Shown: positions 1 through 18,513 of the stretch, one piece after another | Layout of the letters: each line of letters opens with the position of its first letter | Numbering within the stretch: position 1 is the first letter of the stretch | Source of the DNA: Acanthamoeba sp. SK_2022b | Taxonomy: Eukaryota; Discosea; Longamoebia; Acanthamoebidae | Length of the DNA stretch: 64,000 nucleotides | Assembly: GCA_027943245.1 (NCBI GenBank) | Contig: JANDJZ010000101.1 | Location: forward strand, 1-64,000 | Direction of reading: 5' to 3' | The notes under the pieces: model-generated | What the model was told of the DNA's origin: nothing | What the model saw: the letters and a program-made list of their open reading frames with translations, nothing else | Database searches by the model: none | Position numbers and translations under genes: made by a program

Positions 1-18
1 TAACACCAAACCACGAAA

Positions 19-836
19 ATGGCCAGGCTTGCGTACGGGTTGGTGATTGTGCTCGCGATTTGTTGTGTTTCTGCTCTGGCCAGTTCGGTAAATGAGGCGA
101 AGAAGGCCCAAGGGGGCGACTACTCGCCATGCAACATGTGTCGTTTCTTCGTGGGCTACGTCGAGAACTTTGTGGGTCAGAAGCAGTCCGTGGCTGACAT
201 CGTCACTGTGTGCAACGCCATGTGTGGCCTCGCCCCAGCCGATATGAGCATCACCTGCAGGGGGTTCGTTTCGGCCTACGTGCCCTTCCTCATCCAGTAC
301 CTCATCGACACCGAGAACCCAGGCACAGGCCCCCTTCTTCTTTCTCATGACCCCAGTCTTGGTGTCCTAACGCTTTGTTGTGGTTGCTCTTCTTGCTGGG
401 GGCACCGCCAGCTGCCGCCTGCTCGAGCGTTGGCGTGTGCCCTGCCGATGACGCGGCCGTGGCACCAATGACCAGCGATAGAGAGGCCGTCCTCTATGCC
501 GAACTGGCCAAGCGCTCCGCTGCGACCGACGAGTGCACACTCTGCGAGACCGTGACCGGCTTCGTGCAGAGCTACCTCTACGCCAACCACACCGAGGCGG
601 AAATCCAGGAGGGCCTCGACGCCCTGTGTTCTCTGCTCCCCGACACTGCGCAGTGCACTAACATGGTGGACCAGTACCTTGCTGCCATCTACATGTTCCT
701 CAGGTGCGTGTGTGTAGCGTTACCGATGTCCCGCCTCCTTGTCTCTAACCAAACCGCGCTGCCTCCTCCCTGGCACAGGTCTTATGCCAACCCGCACTTG
801 GTGTGTGCAGAGCTCAAGCTGTGCTCCCAGAAGTGA
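19..836 (+). CDS. Secreted protein with two saposin B-type domains
   Basis: The protein opens with a signal peptide (MARLAYGLVIVLAICC, then a small-residue cleavage zone), followed by two saposin-type modules of about 80 residues. Domain 1 starts at CNMC and closes with CSSVGVC; domain 2 starts at CTLC and closes with VCAELKLC. Each has the six-cysteine spacing expected of three disulfides on a four- or five-helix bundle. Three exons are read: 19-322, 412-703 and 779-836. The first intron needs a GC donor (g322|gcacag) with a normal AG at 410-411; the second is GT-AG. Saposin-like proteins bind or perturb lipid membranes, and amoebae use relatives inside phagolysosomes. Whether this one activates lipases, transfers lipid or is amoebapore-like cannot be told from sequence. 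The family call is strong; the role is inferred. Confidence 0.85.
323..411 (+). other. Putative GC-AG intron in the saposin gene
   Basis: The reading frame of saposin domain 1 lacks its last two cysteines until this 89-nt segment is removed. Joining AG|322 to CTG at 412 gives an in-frame Pro-Ala-Ala-Ala-Cys join and completes the domain. The donor is GC rather than GT. No GT nearby gives the same join. Confidence 0.6.
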
Positions 837-1408
837 GGTTCCGCGTTTGTGGACACGTCTCGGTTCTTCAAGGAAGGCACCACGTCTACTCGCGCTTCCG
901 CTTTTGTACAGCCCCTGGCCGAGGCAAATATTTCAGGGAGACAGCAAGTTTTTAAATGCAGTATATCTCGAATTCGTCAAGTAATTTAGTCGACATGTAA
1001 ATTTCGCACGAACAAGAAAGAACAACAACAAAAAAAAGATATAGCAACTTGCTTTGTTGTGGTGTACTGAGGCTGCAGGCGAAGGCGGCTTTGAACCTGA
1101 AAGGAAGAGACGGAGGGGTGGCCTCGTGGAATGGAGGCGCCAAGCGGAGGTACCAGTCCCTGGGAAGGAGCATTGGAAGCCCTCGCCATTGACGATTTCA
1201 ACATCTGGTTCTTGCATCACTTTCCCAAAGTACACCAGCACGTTTCCCTGTGCCGTCTTCATCCTCCTTTAAATTGTGTTACCAAATCATTCGTGCAATC
1301 GATTTATAATTATTATTGATTTTTATTGTGTTTTTTCTTTGCACGTTATTAAACCCCTGCGTGGCGTGCCAGGTATCCCTGCGTGCATCCAACGAACATG
1401 CCGTGCGC
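837..1408. other. Intergenic region, saposin gene to fascin-kinase gene
   Basis: This 572-nt stretch holds the saposin 3' flank and probably the promoter of the downstream kinase gene. Around 1000-1050 it is A-rich and around 1290-1345 it is AT-rich. A minus-strand open frame (933-1262) has a plausible first 30 residues but then degenerates and has no recognisable domain. I see no convincing gene. Confidence 0.5.
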
Positions 1409-6134
<4,726 letters not shown>

Positions 6135-6372
6135 CTCCTACGCGCCTTTTCTCTTCTCCTTCGTTACATACAACATTGCTGAAAATATTGATTACACAAT
6201 TTATGAACATGAGACACGTTTTCACGAGTTTTTATGTGTTTCGCTAAAATTTGGTGGTCGCACGCCAATCAGCGACGCGCCCTGTTGCTACAAACTTCCG
6301 GGAAACGTCGACTGCCCGCAAGAGAAGTTGGCTGTTGTCCGAAGAAGTTGGCTGACCCTGGTGAGTCTCGAG
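6135..6372. other. Intergenic region with AT-rich 3' flank and short promoter
   Basis: The first half is AT-rich (6160-6250, containing aatat and ttatg runs), fitting a 3' end. The second half leads into the surface-protein gene. No open frame here resembles a protein. Confidence 0.4.
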
Positions 6373-9300
6373 ATGCCGTCTACTCTCTGCCTCGCACTTT
6401 TATTGCTGGCGACGATCGGACTTGTCCCCGCCGTCGAAGGCACCAGTACGACAACTCCTCCACTCGTCTCCCTTGGATATATCGTCAGGTGTAGTAAAAA
6501 GTGTCTTATCTTTACGCCTTACTCCGGCCGTGCTTTGCCCAAACAGTTACGGTGTGCGCGAGCGGCTGCAACTTTACTACCATCGCCGCCGGGGTGGCTG
6601 CGGCGTCCGACGCCGACCCCTACGTTCAGGTTTCGGGCCCCTTCGTGGAGATCACTCCGCTGGCCGTTCCGCTGGGCTACCTCAGCCTCCAGTACGGATC
6701 ACCTGGCAGACCCAAATGCTTGTACCGTAGCAACTTTTCGCAGAGTTTTCTTAACTCCGTTGTGTGCTAGGTTCAACAACGTTCAGGTGCGCTACCAGGG
6801 CAATGGCGCCTGGCTGCGGTCGTTAGCTCCCTCGGCTGCGGTCTACATCTACGGAACGCTAACGCTGACAGGCGGTACAAGGCTCACCCACAACCTACAC
6901 TGCCACAGCCCCATGCTAGAGCCACATAGCTCAGCCTGTGGCCTGAAATAGGAGGCTTCCAGGTGGAGGCAGGCGCCCAGATCGCCCAGACCGGATCGCT
7001 TACGATCATCAACGCGAACACAACCGCCAACGGTCAGGCTCTCCACCCTCCTCTCGATCTCTCACGTTACTGAATTGCATGTCCTCGATCAATTTGAACC
7101 TCCCAGTAATTACCCTTGCCGGTGTGTTGACGAATTGGGGGTCCCTGGTCATCACCAACACCTCAGATATCGCAACCGACAGTACCTCTTCACGCTCCGC
7201 GTCCTTCTACCAAGACCAAACCTTTTTTTTTTCCTCACGTATGCCCGCTTTGGACAGGTGCGTTGGTTCAGATGACAGGCCCATCCGCCACCTGGAACCA
7301 ATTCGGAACTACGAACCTGACTGTCCGCGGCGCCACCGGTGCGTCCCACCCACACCACCACACCACACACAACATCCACCACACCCACACCCACACATTC
7401 ACCCCGTCCCAAATTCATCTTCCCATTCTGTCATCCCGGCAGCGGTGAAGATCGTTGGACTAGCAAAGTGGAATCAACAGGCGTATTGCTACATCCAGGT
7501 GTCATCCCCGAGTAAGGCCAACATTTGGGGTGCGCCTCCTCTGGAGAGGCTTTTGAGACGTTCACTCGCTCGAACTCCGCACAAGTCGTTGCTAACTCTT
7601 TGCTGCAGCGGTGGACATTGCCGATCAAGGATCGTGGGTGCAGTCCGCCTACAGTGCAACACCCACTATTTTGCCAAATACCACCATCTCGGCGAAGGGA
7701 CAGGAAGTGTCAGGTGCGCTCTGCACCCCGTCCCATTGTTATACTCTCTGCAGAGGCCACGCATCACCTTGCTCATCATCTCGGCTGCATTGATAGGAGG
7801 CATGCGCTTTGTTAACCTCACCGGGAGCGTGGTGCAAGTCGGCGTTCTGGAACTGCAACTTGACTCGTCAGGGCCAGGTGCGTCTTGGCCGATTCACTGC
7901 TACCTGTCTTTTGTTTCGGCCACTTGAGCGTGCATGTGTGTCTTGAACAGGCGTGTTGCTGGGCGGCGGCAGATGGAGCCAGAATGGGTCTCTACAGATC
8001 TCATCGTCATCTGGAACAGGTATGTACGCGCTCACTTCGGTAACTTGCAGACAATAATCACTCACCTTGCTTTGGTGCCGTGCTTGCTCATCCCACCAAG
8101 GGTTGTCCCTCGCGGGTGGCACGTGGCAACAATACGGCGATTTCGCTTTCGTGGGCCAGAACGCAACTGGTGCGCTGTGCCCGTGATCAGCAGAATCCCC
8201 ATTGGTAGTGCGTTTGGCGCTTATCAGCAAAACAGGTGTAAGCGGGGTTGGAGGAGCTTGGGAGCAGAGCGGAAACGCTCGCCTGAGCCTCTCCCGCAGT
8301 GCCATGGGCGCCTCCCTGCAGCAGGGAACGGTGTGGACGCAGAGGGGCACGCTCAGCGCAAATGTCAACAGCAACAGCTACGGTTCGTTCCGCGATGATC
8401 TGCGCTGAGGGGCTCCTCGTGATGTGATCTGAAACAGCTCGCACGGGCCGTGCAGGGGTTTTAGTAGGCGCGTATGGCACGTGGAAGGCCCAAAACACGA
8501 CGGAAATAGAACTGACGGCCAGCATAGGTTTGGCCTCCATGGTTGTTCACTACTTGTGCCAAGTAACAGAGCTAACACTATAGCATGGATGTATGACTCG
8601 TGGTAGGAGTGACGCTGTTTGCCGTTTCGGCCGTGTGGGAACAAAAGGCCAGTGCCACCATCAAGGTCGGCCAACAGGCTACGGGTGCGTGATGTCACGT
8701 AGTTGTTGATTTGCCGCAGCGTAACCTCGATTGCCATGGCATCGTCTCACTGGTGTTGGTCAACTTGTGGTTCAAGGCGTTGTGAACTCGTACGGAGGGC
8801 TATGGCAACAGGAGAGCCTCACCACGGTCAACACCACCTCCTCCGACGCCGTGGGAATCGCATGCGTTCGCCTGGGGGCGTGTTGCGCGCAGATCCAACA
8901 GGCGGTGAGCTCGACTCCCAGCACGCTCACTTTCATCAGGACAGCCGGCAGTCAGGGTAACTCCTCCCTGAGGCCTCTTGTTCGTCAGCGACACAGCTGG
9001 ATGCCTGGCTGACCCTTGGCCATGTTACTGTGGCAGACGACTGCGGGACATCGCCCACTCCATCCCCCTTGGCGTCTGTGGCGCCGGTGCTCCTGAATAC
9101 AACAGCGGCGTTCGACGAGAGCAAGCCCACAATCGCTCTCTCCGGCACCTCGACCTCCACGTCATCGTCACTGAACGTCAGCGTCCAGCTGAGCCTCGGC
9201 GGTCTCGCGCTCGGCGACACCGATACCCCTCTCGACCGTACGGGTCTCCCGGCTTCTGTTCTTCCACCTGATCTGATAGCCGTGGCCAATTACTTGTGCA

Positions 9301-10119
9301 GAATTGAACGTGACTCGCACGGTCTCCAACACCACCGTTGTCGATCTCAATAACGCCACCTCGACGGTGTCGACGTTCGCCTACCGCACGCAGATCAATG
9401 ACGTGACGAGCCTCGTGCAGGCCTATACGTACTACGCACGGGCCAAGGCCTTCTCGTTCGCTGGAATCAACTTCACCGTACCGGCAGGCTCGGTCAAGTG
9501 GTCGCTCAACTTCACTATCTCCTCCAGCATCACCAGCAACGAGACAGCGGCCGCACAGCGCAGTGGGTTCACCGTTCGCTACCGCTTGGCCGATCTCGTG
9601 CCACAATCGGCTTCGGCCACGAGCTCCGGCATCATCTACCGGCGCGACAACACACCACAGCCTGGCATGACCACGTTCCTCCTCACTCTGTCGTCGGGCA
9701 AGGCCGTGGTACAACTCGAGATGCTCAACGTGGCTCTCGTCGATGGAGAGGTGTCGCCGCTGGCGAGCGTGCGTCTCAGCTTCGAGAGTGGCAACAACGT
9801 GTCGACCCCGACGACTGCAACCAACGGAACTTATGTGCTGGAGCTTCGTTTCGGACCGTTCAACCGATCGGTGATTTACGATCCGAGCCTGGGGCTGGGC
9901 GTGCTGCTTGGTGGGAGGTCTGAAGATGGCGGAGGCTCGTCGTCATCGGACACAGGCTTGATCGTGGGTGTGGCGGTGGCGGTACCGGTGGCGGTTGCGT
10001 TGGTAGTGGTGGTGATCGGGGCAGGGGTGGTGATCGCGTGGTACCGCAAGAAGCGGACACGAGTCATCGATCAGACTGCTGTCAACTTTCAGATAGACGA
10101 GAACGACGAAACGCTGTAG
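6373..10119 (+). CDS. Type I membrane surface protein with repetitive beta-rich ectodomain
   Basis: A clear signal peptide (MPSTLCLALLLLATIGLVPA) precedes a long ectodomain cut into roughly 12-15 small exons. The exon translations share a loose repeat: a Trp flanked by Gly/Asn/Ser, then a short Thr/Val/Leu beta strand, for example TWNQFGTTNLTV, LTNWGSLVITN, GSWVQSAY and GTWKAQNTTEIEL. This resembles a right-handed beta-helix or filamentous-adhesin style stack. The last large exon (from about 9304) carries many N-x-S/T sites, a Gly/Ser hinge (GGSSSSDTG), one TM helix (IVGVAVAVPVAVALVVVVIG) and a basic cytoplasmic tail (WYRKKRTR) of about 30 residues. Adhesion or surface recognition is an inference. 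No enzyme motif was seen. Exon joins in 8400-9000 are the least certain. Confidence 0.7.
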
Positions 10120-10258
10120 ACGAAAAAACACGGCCCAACTCAGTTTGAAATAAAAGCAAGCCATTCCCGAGGACACGCCCCGACTCTCCGCACAACTTAA
10201 AGCAGCCCGTGTCTCGGCCCATGGCAGGGGCACATCGCGTCGCAACAAATCCCAACCA

Positions 10259-10717
10259 TTAATTAGTTGTTGCCACCACGAACGCGGTGGTTAGGACCAC
10301 AACAAGGGTGATGACGATGGCGAGGATGGTGAGAGTCGTCCTGTCACTCCGCTTCTTGGTGTCGAGTTGCTCAGGCGTGGCCTCGCGCATGGCCTGGACC
10401 TCCTCGTGGTACCGCTGGCCCTTCGCCAGCCGCTGCGCGTGCTCGGCGGCGAACTCGCGGTGGCTCTCCGCCACGACCCGCCATCGCCTGTCAACCGCAT
10501 GCAGGGCCATCCTATCTCGGAAGGACGACAGCCACTCGAACACCTCCAACAGCACCTCGTCCGGCAGCCGCTCAAAGCCGTTGTAGTGAGGTAGTTGGTT
10601 GATTGCGGCAGCGACGTTTCGCTTGTGATTGTTGTTTTGAGGGCAGTGGTGCAGTTTGTGTGCTACACTGCCCAAGCCGAGCTCGATGTCAACCAAGAGA
10701 GGCGTCTTCTCGCTCAT
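10259..10717 (-). CDS. F-box protein with C-terminal membrane anchor, copy A
   Basis: This is an intronless 152-residue protein starting MSEKTPLLVDIELGLG. An F-box lies at about residues 45-85 (FERLPDEVLLEVFEWL, then a basic VDRRWR stretch). The C-terminus is a single hydrophobic segment (TILAIVITLVVVLTTAFVV) ending ATTN, so the protein should be tail-anchored with the F-box facing the cytosol. F-box proteins recruit substrates to SCF ubiquitin ligases through Skp1; no separate substrate-binding domain is visible. A close paralogue lies upstream at 11621-12184, including about 180 nt of similar 5' flank, so the two arose by tandem duplication. The start is fixed by conservation of the N-terminus in both copies. 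Confidence 0.8.
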   Translation of the reverse strand: MSEKTPLLVDIELGLGSVAHKLHHCPQNNNHKRNVAAAINQLPHYNGFERLPDEVLLEVFEWLSSFRDRMALHAVDRRWRVVAESHREFAAEHAQRLAKGQRYHEEVQAMREATPEQLDTKKRSDRTTLTILAIVITLVVVLTTAFVVATTN

Positions 10718-11620
10718 GTTCTCGTCAGTAAAACGCGCGCTTGCATTTACACTGACGTCGCGTAATTTTCTTTTGTCGTTTGTGCAACACGCAAAGAGCA
10801 AGAGCGATTTTCTGTTGTGATCTCTTGGCGAAGTGGCAAAAGAAAAGGCAGGTACAGTCGCTGAAGCAGATGAAAATGACCGCCAATGGCACGCGCACTT
10901 TCCTTTTTTGTCCAATCTACATGTTTCTTTATTCCATTTTTGTGCAAAACTGATCAAGTGGTGTTTCACGGTGGCTCTACATGGCCAAAACTATGCATCA
11001 GGTATCCTTTGTAGCTTTTCACCTTTGAACATTGGGCTTGAAGATGATTTACCACTAAATAAAGACCTCTCCACAAATTATCAATTGGTGAGCTATCCAA
11101 GAGAGGATGGATGGAGGGAGGCAATATGATCCTTGAGCAGTCCTCAAACCTATACAATGGGGCTCAGTTCTTGTGAGCATGAGGGATCAAACTCCTTGGG
11201 CAGACAAACAGTGTTAAGATGATGCACCTGATCACTAGCATCAAGATCTGAAGGTCAGCAGGTATCTGCCTTTAACAGCCTCACCAGGAGCACACCAGGA
11301 CCACTTCTGCTGCCATCTCACTGATATGGCCATCTTGGCACCATCTACCTTCAGAGCTTCAACACTCTGAGTATCAAACTGCAGATAAAATCTGCACTTT
11401 ACAACACCTTTTGATTGTTATGCTTGAGTGCCTTCAGAACCAATTACTTAAATGCCCCCACTCAGCTCCCGATTTCGCTGGCTTTGGGTACATTAGGGAC
11501 CACGCCAATTTTTGAGGTACACTAACCTACGCCAAATGCTGTACGCCATGTGCGGGCACCAAAACTCACCTTAAGACCTTCTTCAAAGTCCTCACTAAAG
11601 AACAGAAACAGCTGGCGTGC
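10718..11620. other. Island between the two F-box copies; AT-richer, no gene seen
   Basis: About 10718-10895 matches the 5' flank of copy B (12185-12330) and is the rest of the duplicated unit and probable promoter of copy A. From about 10900 to 11620 the base composition is visibly less GC-rich than the rest of the window and no open frame looks like protein. It matches no gene nearby. It could be a decayed mobile element or unique filler; no terminal repeats or target-site duplication were found by eye. Confidence 0.5.
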
Positions 11621-12184
11621 TCAATTTGATGTTACAAGGTACACGATCATGCCCACAGCATAAAGAGTGAAGAGGAGGAGGACGAGGGTGAGAGTTATCC
11701 TGTCACGCCGCCGCTTGGCGGCGAGTTGCTCAGGCGTGGCCTCTTCTATGGGCAGGCGTCCGGCAAGTAGTTCACGCTCGCGCTCTTTGAGCCACTCCTT
11801 GTTTCGCTGCTTGCTCTTGGCCTCGCGCTCGCGCTTGGCTCGGCCCCGGACCTCCTCGTGGTACCACTGGCCCTTCGCCAGCCGCTGTGCGTGCTCGGCG
11901 GCGAATTTGCGGTGGCTCTCCGCCACGATCCGCCAGCGCCTGTCAACCGCATGCAGGGCCATCCTATCTCGGAAGGACGACAGCCACTCGAACACCTCCA
12001 ACAGCACCTCGTCCGGCAGCCGCTCAAAGCCGTTGCTGCGTTGCTTGTCGTGAGGTTGTTGGTTAATTGCCGCAGCTGCGGAGTTTCTCTGCTCCCGATT
12101 GTGATTGGTGTATTGGTGCAGTTTGTGTGCAACACTGCCCAAGCCGAGCTCAATGTCAACCAAGAGAGGCGTCTTCTCGCTCAT
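11621..12184 (-). CDS. F-box protein with C-terminal membrane anchor, copy B
   Basis: This is an intronless 187-residue paralogue of the gene at 10259-10717. The first 25 residues and the F-box (FERLPDEVLLEVFEWL) are almost identical. It differs by an insertion of about 35 highly charged residues after the F-box (RGRAKREREAKSKQRNKEW, then more of the same), which looks like a coiled coil or flexible basic spacer and is absent in copy A. The C-terminal anchor is also different in sequence (TLTLVLLLFTLYAVGMIVYLV) though equal in position. Conservation is therefore high in the F-box and relaxed in the anchor. The likely role is a membrane-tethered SCF adaptor (inference from family). Confidence 0.8.
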   Translation of the reverse strand: MSEKTPLLVDIELGLGSVAHKLHQYTNHNREQRNSAAAAINQQPHDKQRSNGFERLPDEVLLEVFEWLSSFRDRMALHAVDRRWRIVAESHRKFAAEHAQRLAKGQWYHEEVRGRAKREREAKSKQRNKEWLKERERELLAGRLPIEEATPEQLAAKRRRDRITLTLVLLLFTLYAVGMIVYLVTSN

Positions 12185-12563
12185 GTTCTCGTCAGTAAAA
12201 CGCGCGTCACTCTTGCATTTACGCTGGCGTCGGGTGATTTTCTTTTGTTATTTCTTAGCTGAAGTGGCAACAGAAAAGGCAGGTTCATTCGCTGAAGATG
12301 ACAAAATCGCACACGCTATTGCCTGGCACCAGCGCGGTGCTTTTTGTTCTGGGCGCAGTAACAGCAGCAACTTGTGTTCTGGGCTTAGGCAGTAGTGGCA
12401 CTGCGGCCGCAGGCTTCACGGCCTTCCTCCGGTGCGTCAAACGTGGCCTCCGTGATGGTGCCTTTGCTGCTGGAGCGCTCCATGTGGCTGGTGGCTTCGC
12501 AATGGCAACCTGCCACTTTTTAAATAAACCCCAATTCAAACGTTTGCACGAAGTAGCACAAAC
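12185..12563. other. Bidirectional promoter region, F-box copy B / Maf-like gene
   Basis: The first 150 nt is shared with the flank of copy A. An open frame from ATG 12298 on the plus strand runs on past the Maf start in another frame; it is hydrophobic/Ala-rich without family resemblance, and I treat it as chance. Confidence 0.4.
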
Positions 12564-13194
12564 ATGCTGCAGTGTAGGGCACTGCAGCTGGGCGGTCTCC
12601 GGCTGGTGTTGGCCTCTGCCTCTCCTCGTCGTCGCCAAATACTCACCGAATCGGTTGCCTTCCGCCATTGCTTAATCTCTAACGCATCAACCTTGCTGAT
12701 TCTTGCACAGGGGCTTAACGTGGAAGTGCTCGGGTCGCGATTTGAAGAAAATCTCGACAAAGGGCAGCTTGGGGCTGTGCCTTACGTCACTGCCACCGCT
12801 CTTGGCAAGGCCAACGAAGGTGCACCCTACCACGCTGCATGCCGCAAGTGAAGCTCACGTTTCAAGGCGGCAGTCCACGAACGACTGAAGGACGAGGGCC
12901 AGACCGTAGACCTGATCATCTCTGCCGACACCATCGTCGTACGTCCGCTCGCTTGGCTGGCGAGCGCTGCACGCCACGTGACCCCGCCTCGTATTGCAGG
13001 TGTCGGAGGAGAAGATCCTGGAGAAGCCCTCATCGGAGGACCATGCCCGCGAGATGTTGCGTCGGCTGAGCGGCAACACTCACACCGTACACACCGCTGT
13101 TGTGCTTCTCCTCCCCAAGCAGCACGGTAGGTGTTTGTTTATGGATAGCGCGCTGTGTTTTACATCAGAGCCGTCATTCGCTCACGCACGCACA

Positions 13195-13229
<35 letters not shown>

Positions 13230-13597
13230 ACATCACACAACACCCCTCAACGCCGCCAATAGACAGCGCAACGGGCCAATCGCCGCTCGTGCGCAGCTTC
13301 CACGAGTCAACCCAGGTGACCTTTGCCGCGCTCAGCGACGAGGTGATCAACGCCTACGTAGCCACCGGCTCTCCCATGTACCAACCACTCTTCTCTACTT
13401 GTTGTTGATTGATGATCATGATGTTGACGACGCTGCTGGACTTGGACAGGGACAAGGCGGGCGCGTACGGGATACAGGAGGTGACTGGCGGCTCGCTAAT
13501 CCGTGGCATCAACGGATGCTACTACAACGTGGTGGGCTTCCCTCTCCACCGGTTCTGCACCGAAGTGCTCGACCTCCTCGACCACAAGCTGTTGTGA
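12564..13597 (+). CDS. Maf/ASMTL-type nucleoside triphosphate pyrophosphatase
   Basis: The hallmarks of the Maf family appear in order: [14 protein letters not shown] (nucleotide-binding S-x-S-P-R-R), KANE, SADTIV (catalytic Asp), EKP.....A..ML..LSG and [14 protein letters not shown] near the C-terminus. Maf proteins hydrolyse non-canonical or modified NTPs to the monophosphate and so clean the nucleotide pool. Exons are about 12564-12653, 12711-12819, 12867-12938, 13000-13126, 13263 to about 13378, then 13451-13597. Exon joins give the expected protein except at 12819/12867, where canonical GT-AG sites leave the frame one base off (see findings). No fused methyltransferase domain as in vertebrate ASMTL was found. 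Confidence 0.85.
13196..13229 (+). repeat. CA dinucleotide repeat, Maf gene intron
   Basis: About 17 CA units lie inside the intron between exons 4 and 5, some 30 nt before the 3' splice site. Confidence 0.95.
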
Positions 13598-13709
13598 CGG
13601 AGCAAACAAACCACATGGCTTTCTGCATTTCTTTGCTCTCGCGCACGAGTCGTCTTCGTCGTCATCAGAGTGAAGAGGTGATGATGACGACAACGTGCGG
13701 ACGTGCCGT

Positions 13710-18307
<4,598 letters not shown>

Positions 18308-18513
18308 CCTTCCTTCGTCAAACGATCCAACGACCAGACTCAACAACTCGGTCCTCCGGCCGGTTCTCCCTTGTTTCCACCTTGTAGCCAACTCGTACCG
18401 TGTCGATGTCTTCAAGTGTTTCTTTTTATTTCTCAGCATTTTCTTTACTGGGAAAATTGGGCATGGCCGCTCGGTGAAGCAGCGCAGGGCACAATAAGAA
18501 GGCACCAACAACG
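18308..18513. promoter_or_regulatory. Divergent promoter region, NOC3 / RING-H2 gene
   Basis: A 206-nt spacer separates two divergent start codons and must hold both promoters. The stretch 18418-18435 is T-rich. No certain TATA element was identified. Confidence 0.4.

Noticed and set aside
933..1262. Minus-strand open frame starting with a plausible protein
   Set aside because: Its first 30 residues look ordinary but the remainder is low-complexity, it overlaps the 3' flank of the saposin gene, and no splice pattern or family supports it.
11140..11215. tRNA-like or SINE-like internal promoter (ggatcaaactcc near a B-box)
   Set aside because: The nearest A-box-like sequence lies far too close, and no cloverleaf can be drawn; most likely chance.
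12298..12675. Ala-rich hydrophobic open frame upstream of Maf
   Set aside because: It overlaps the Maf start in another frame and lies over a duplicated promoter region; no domain.
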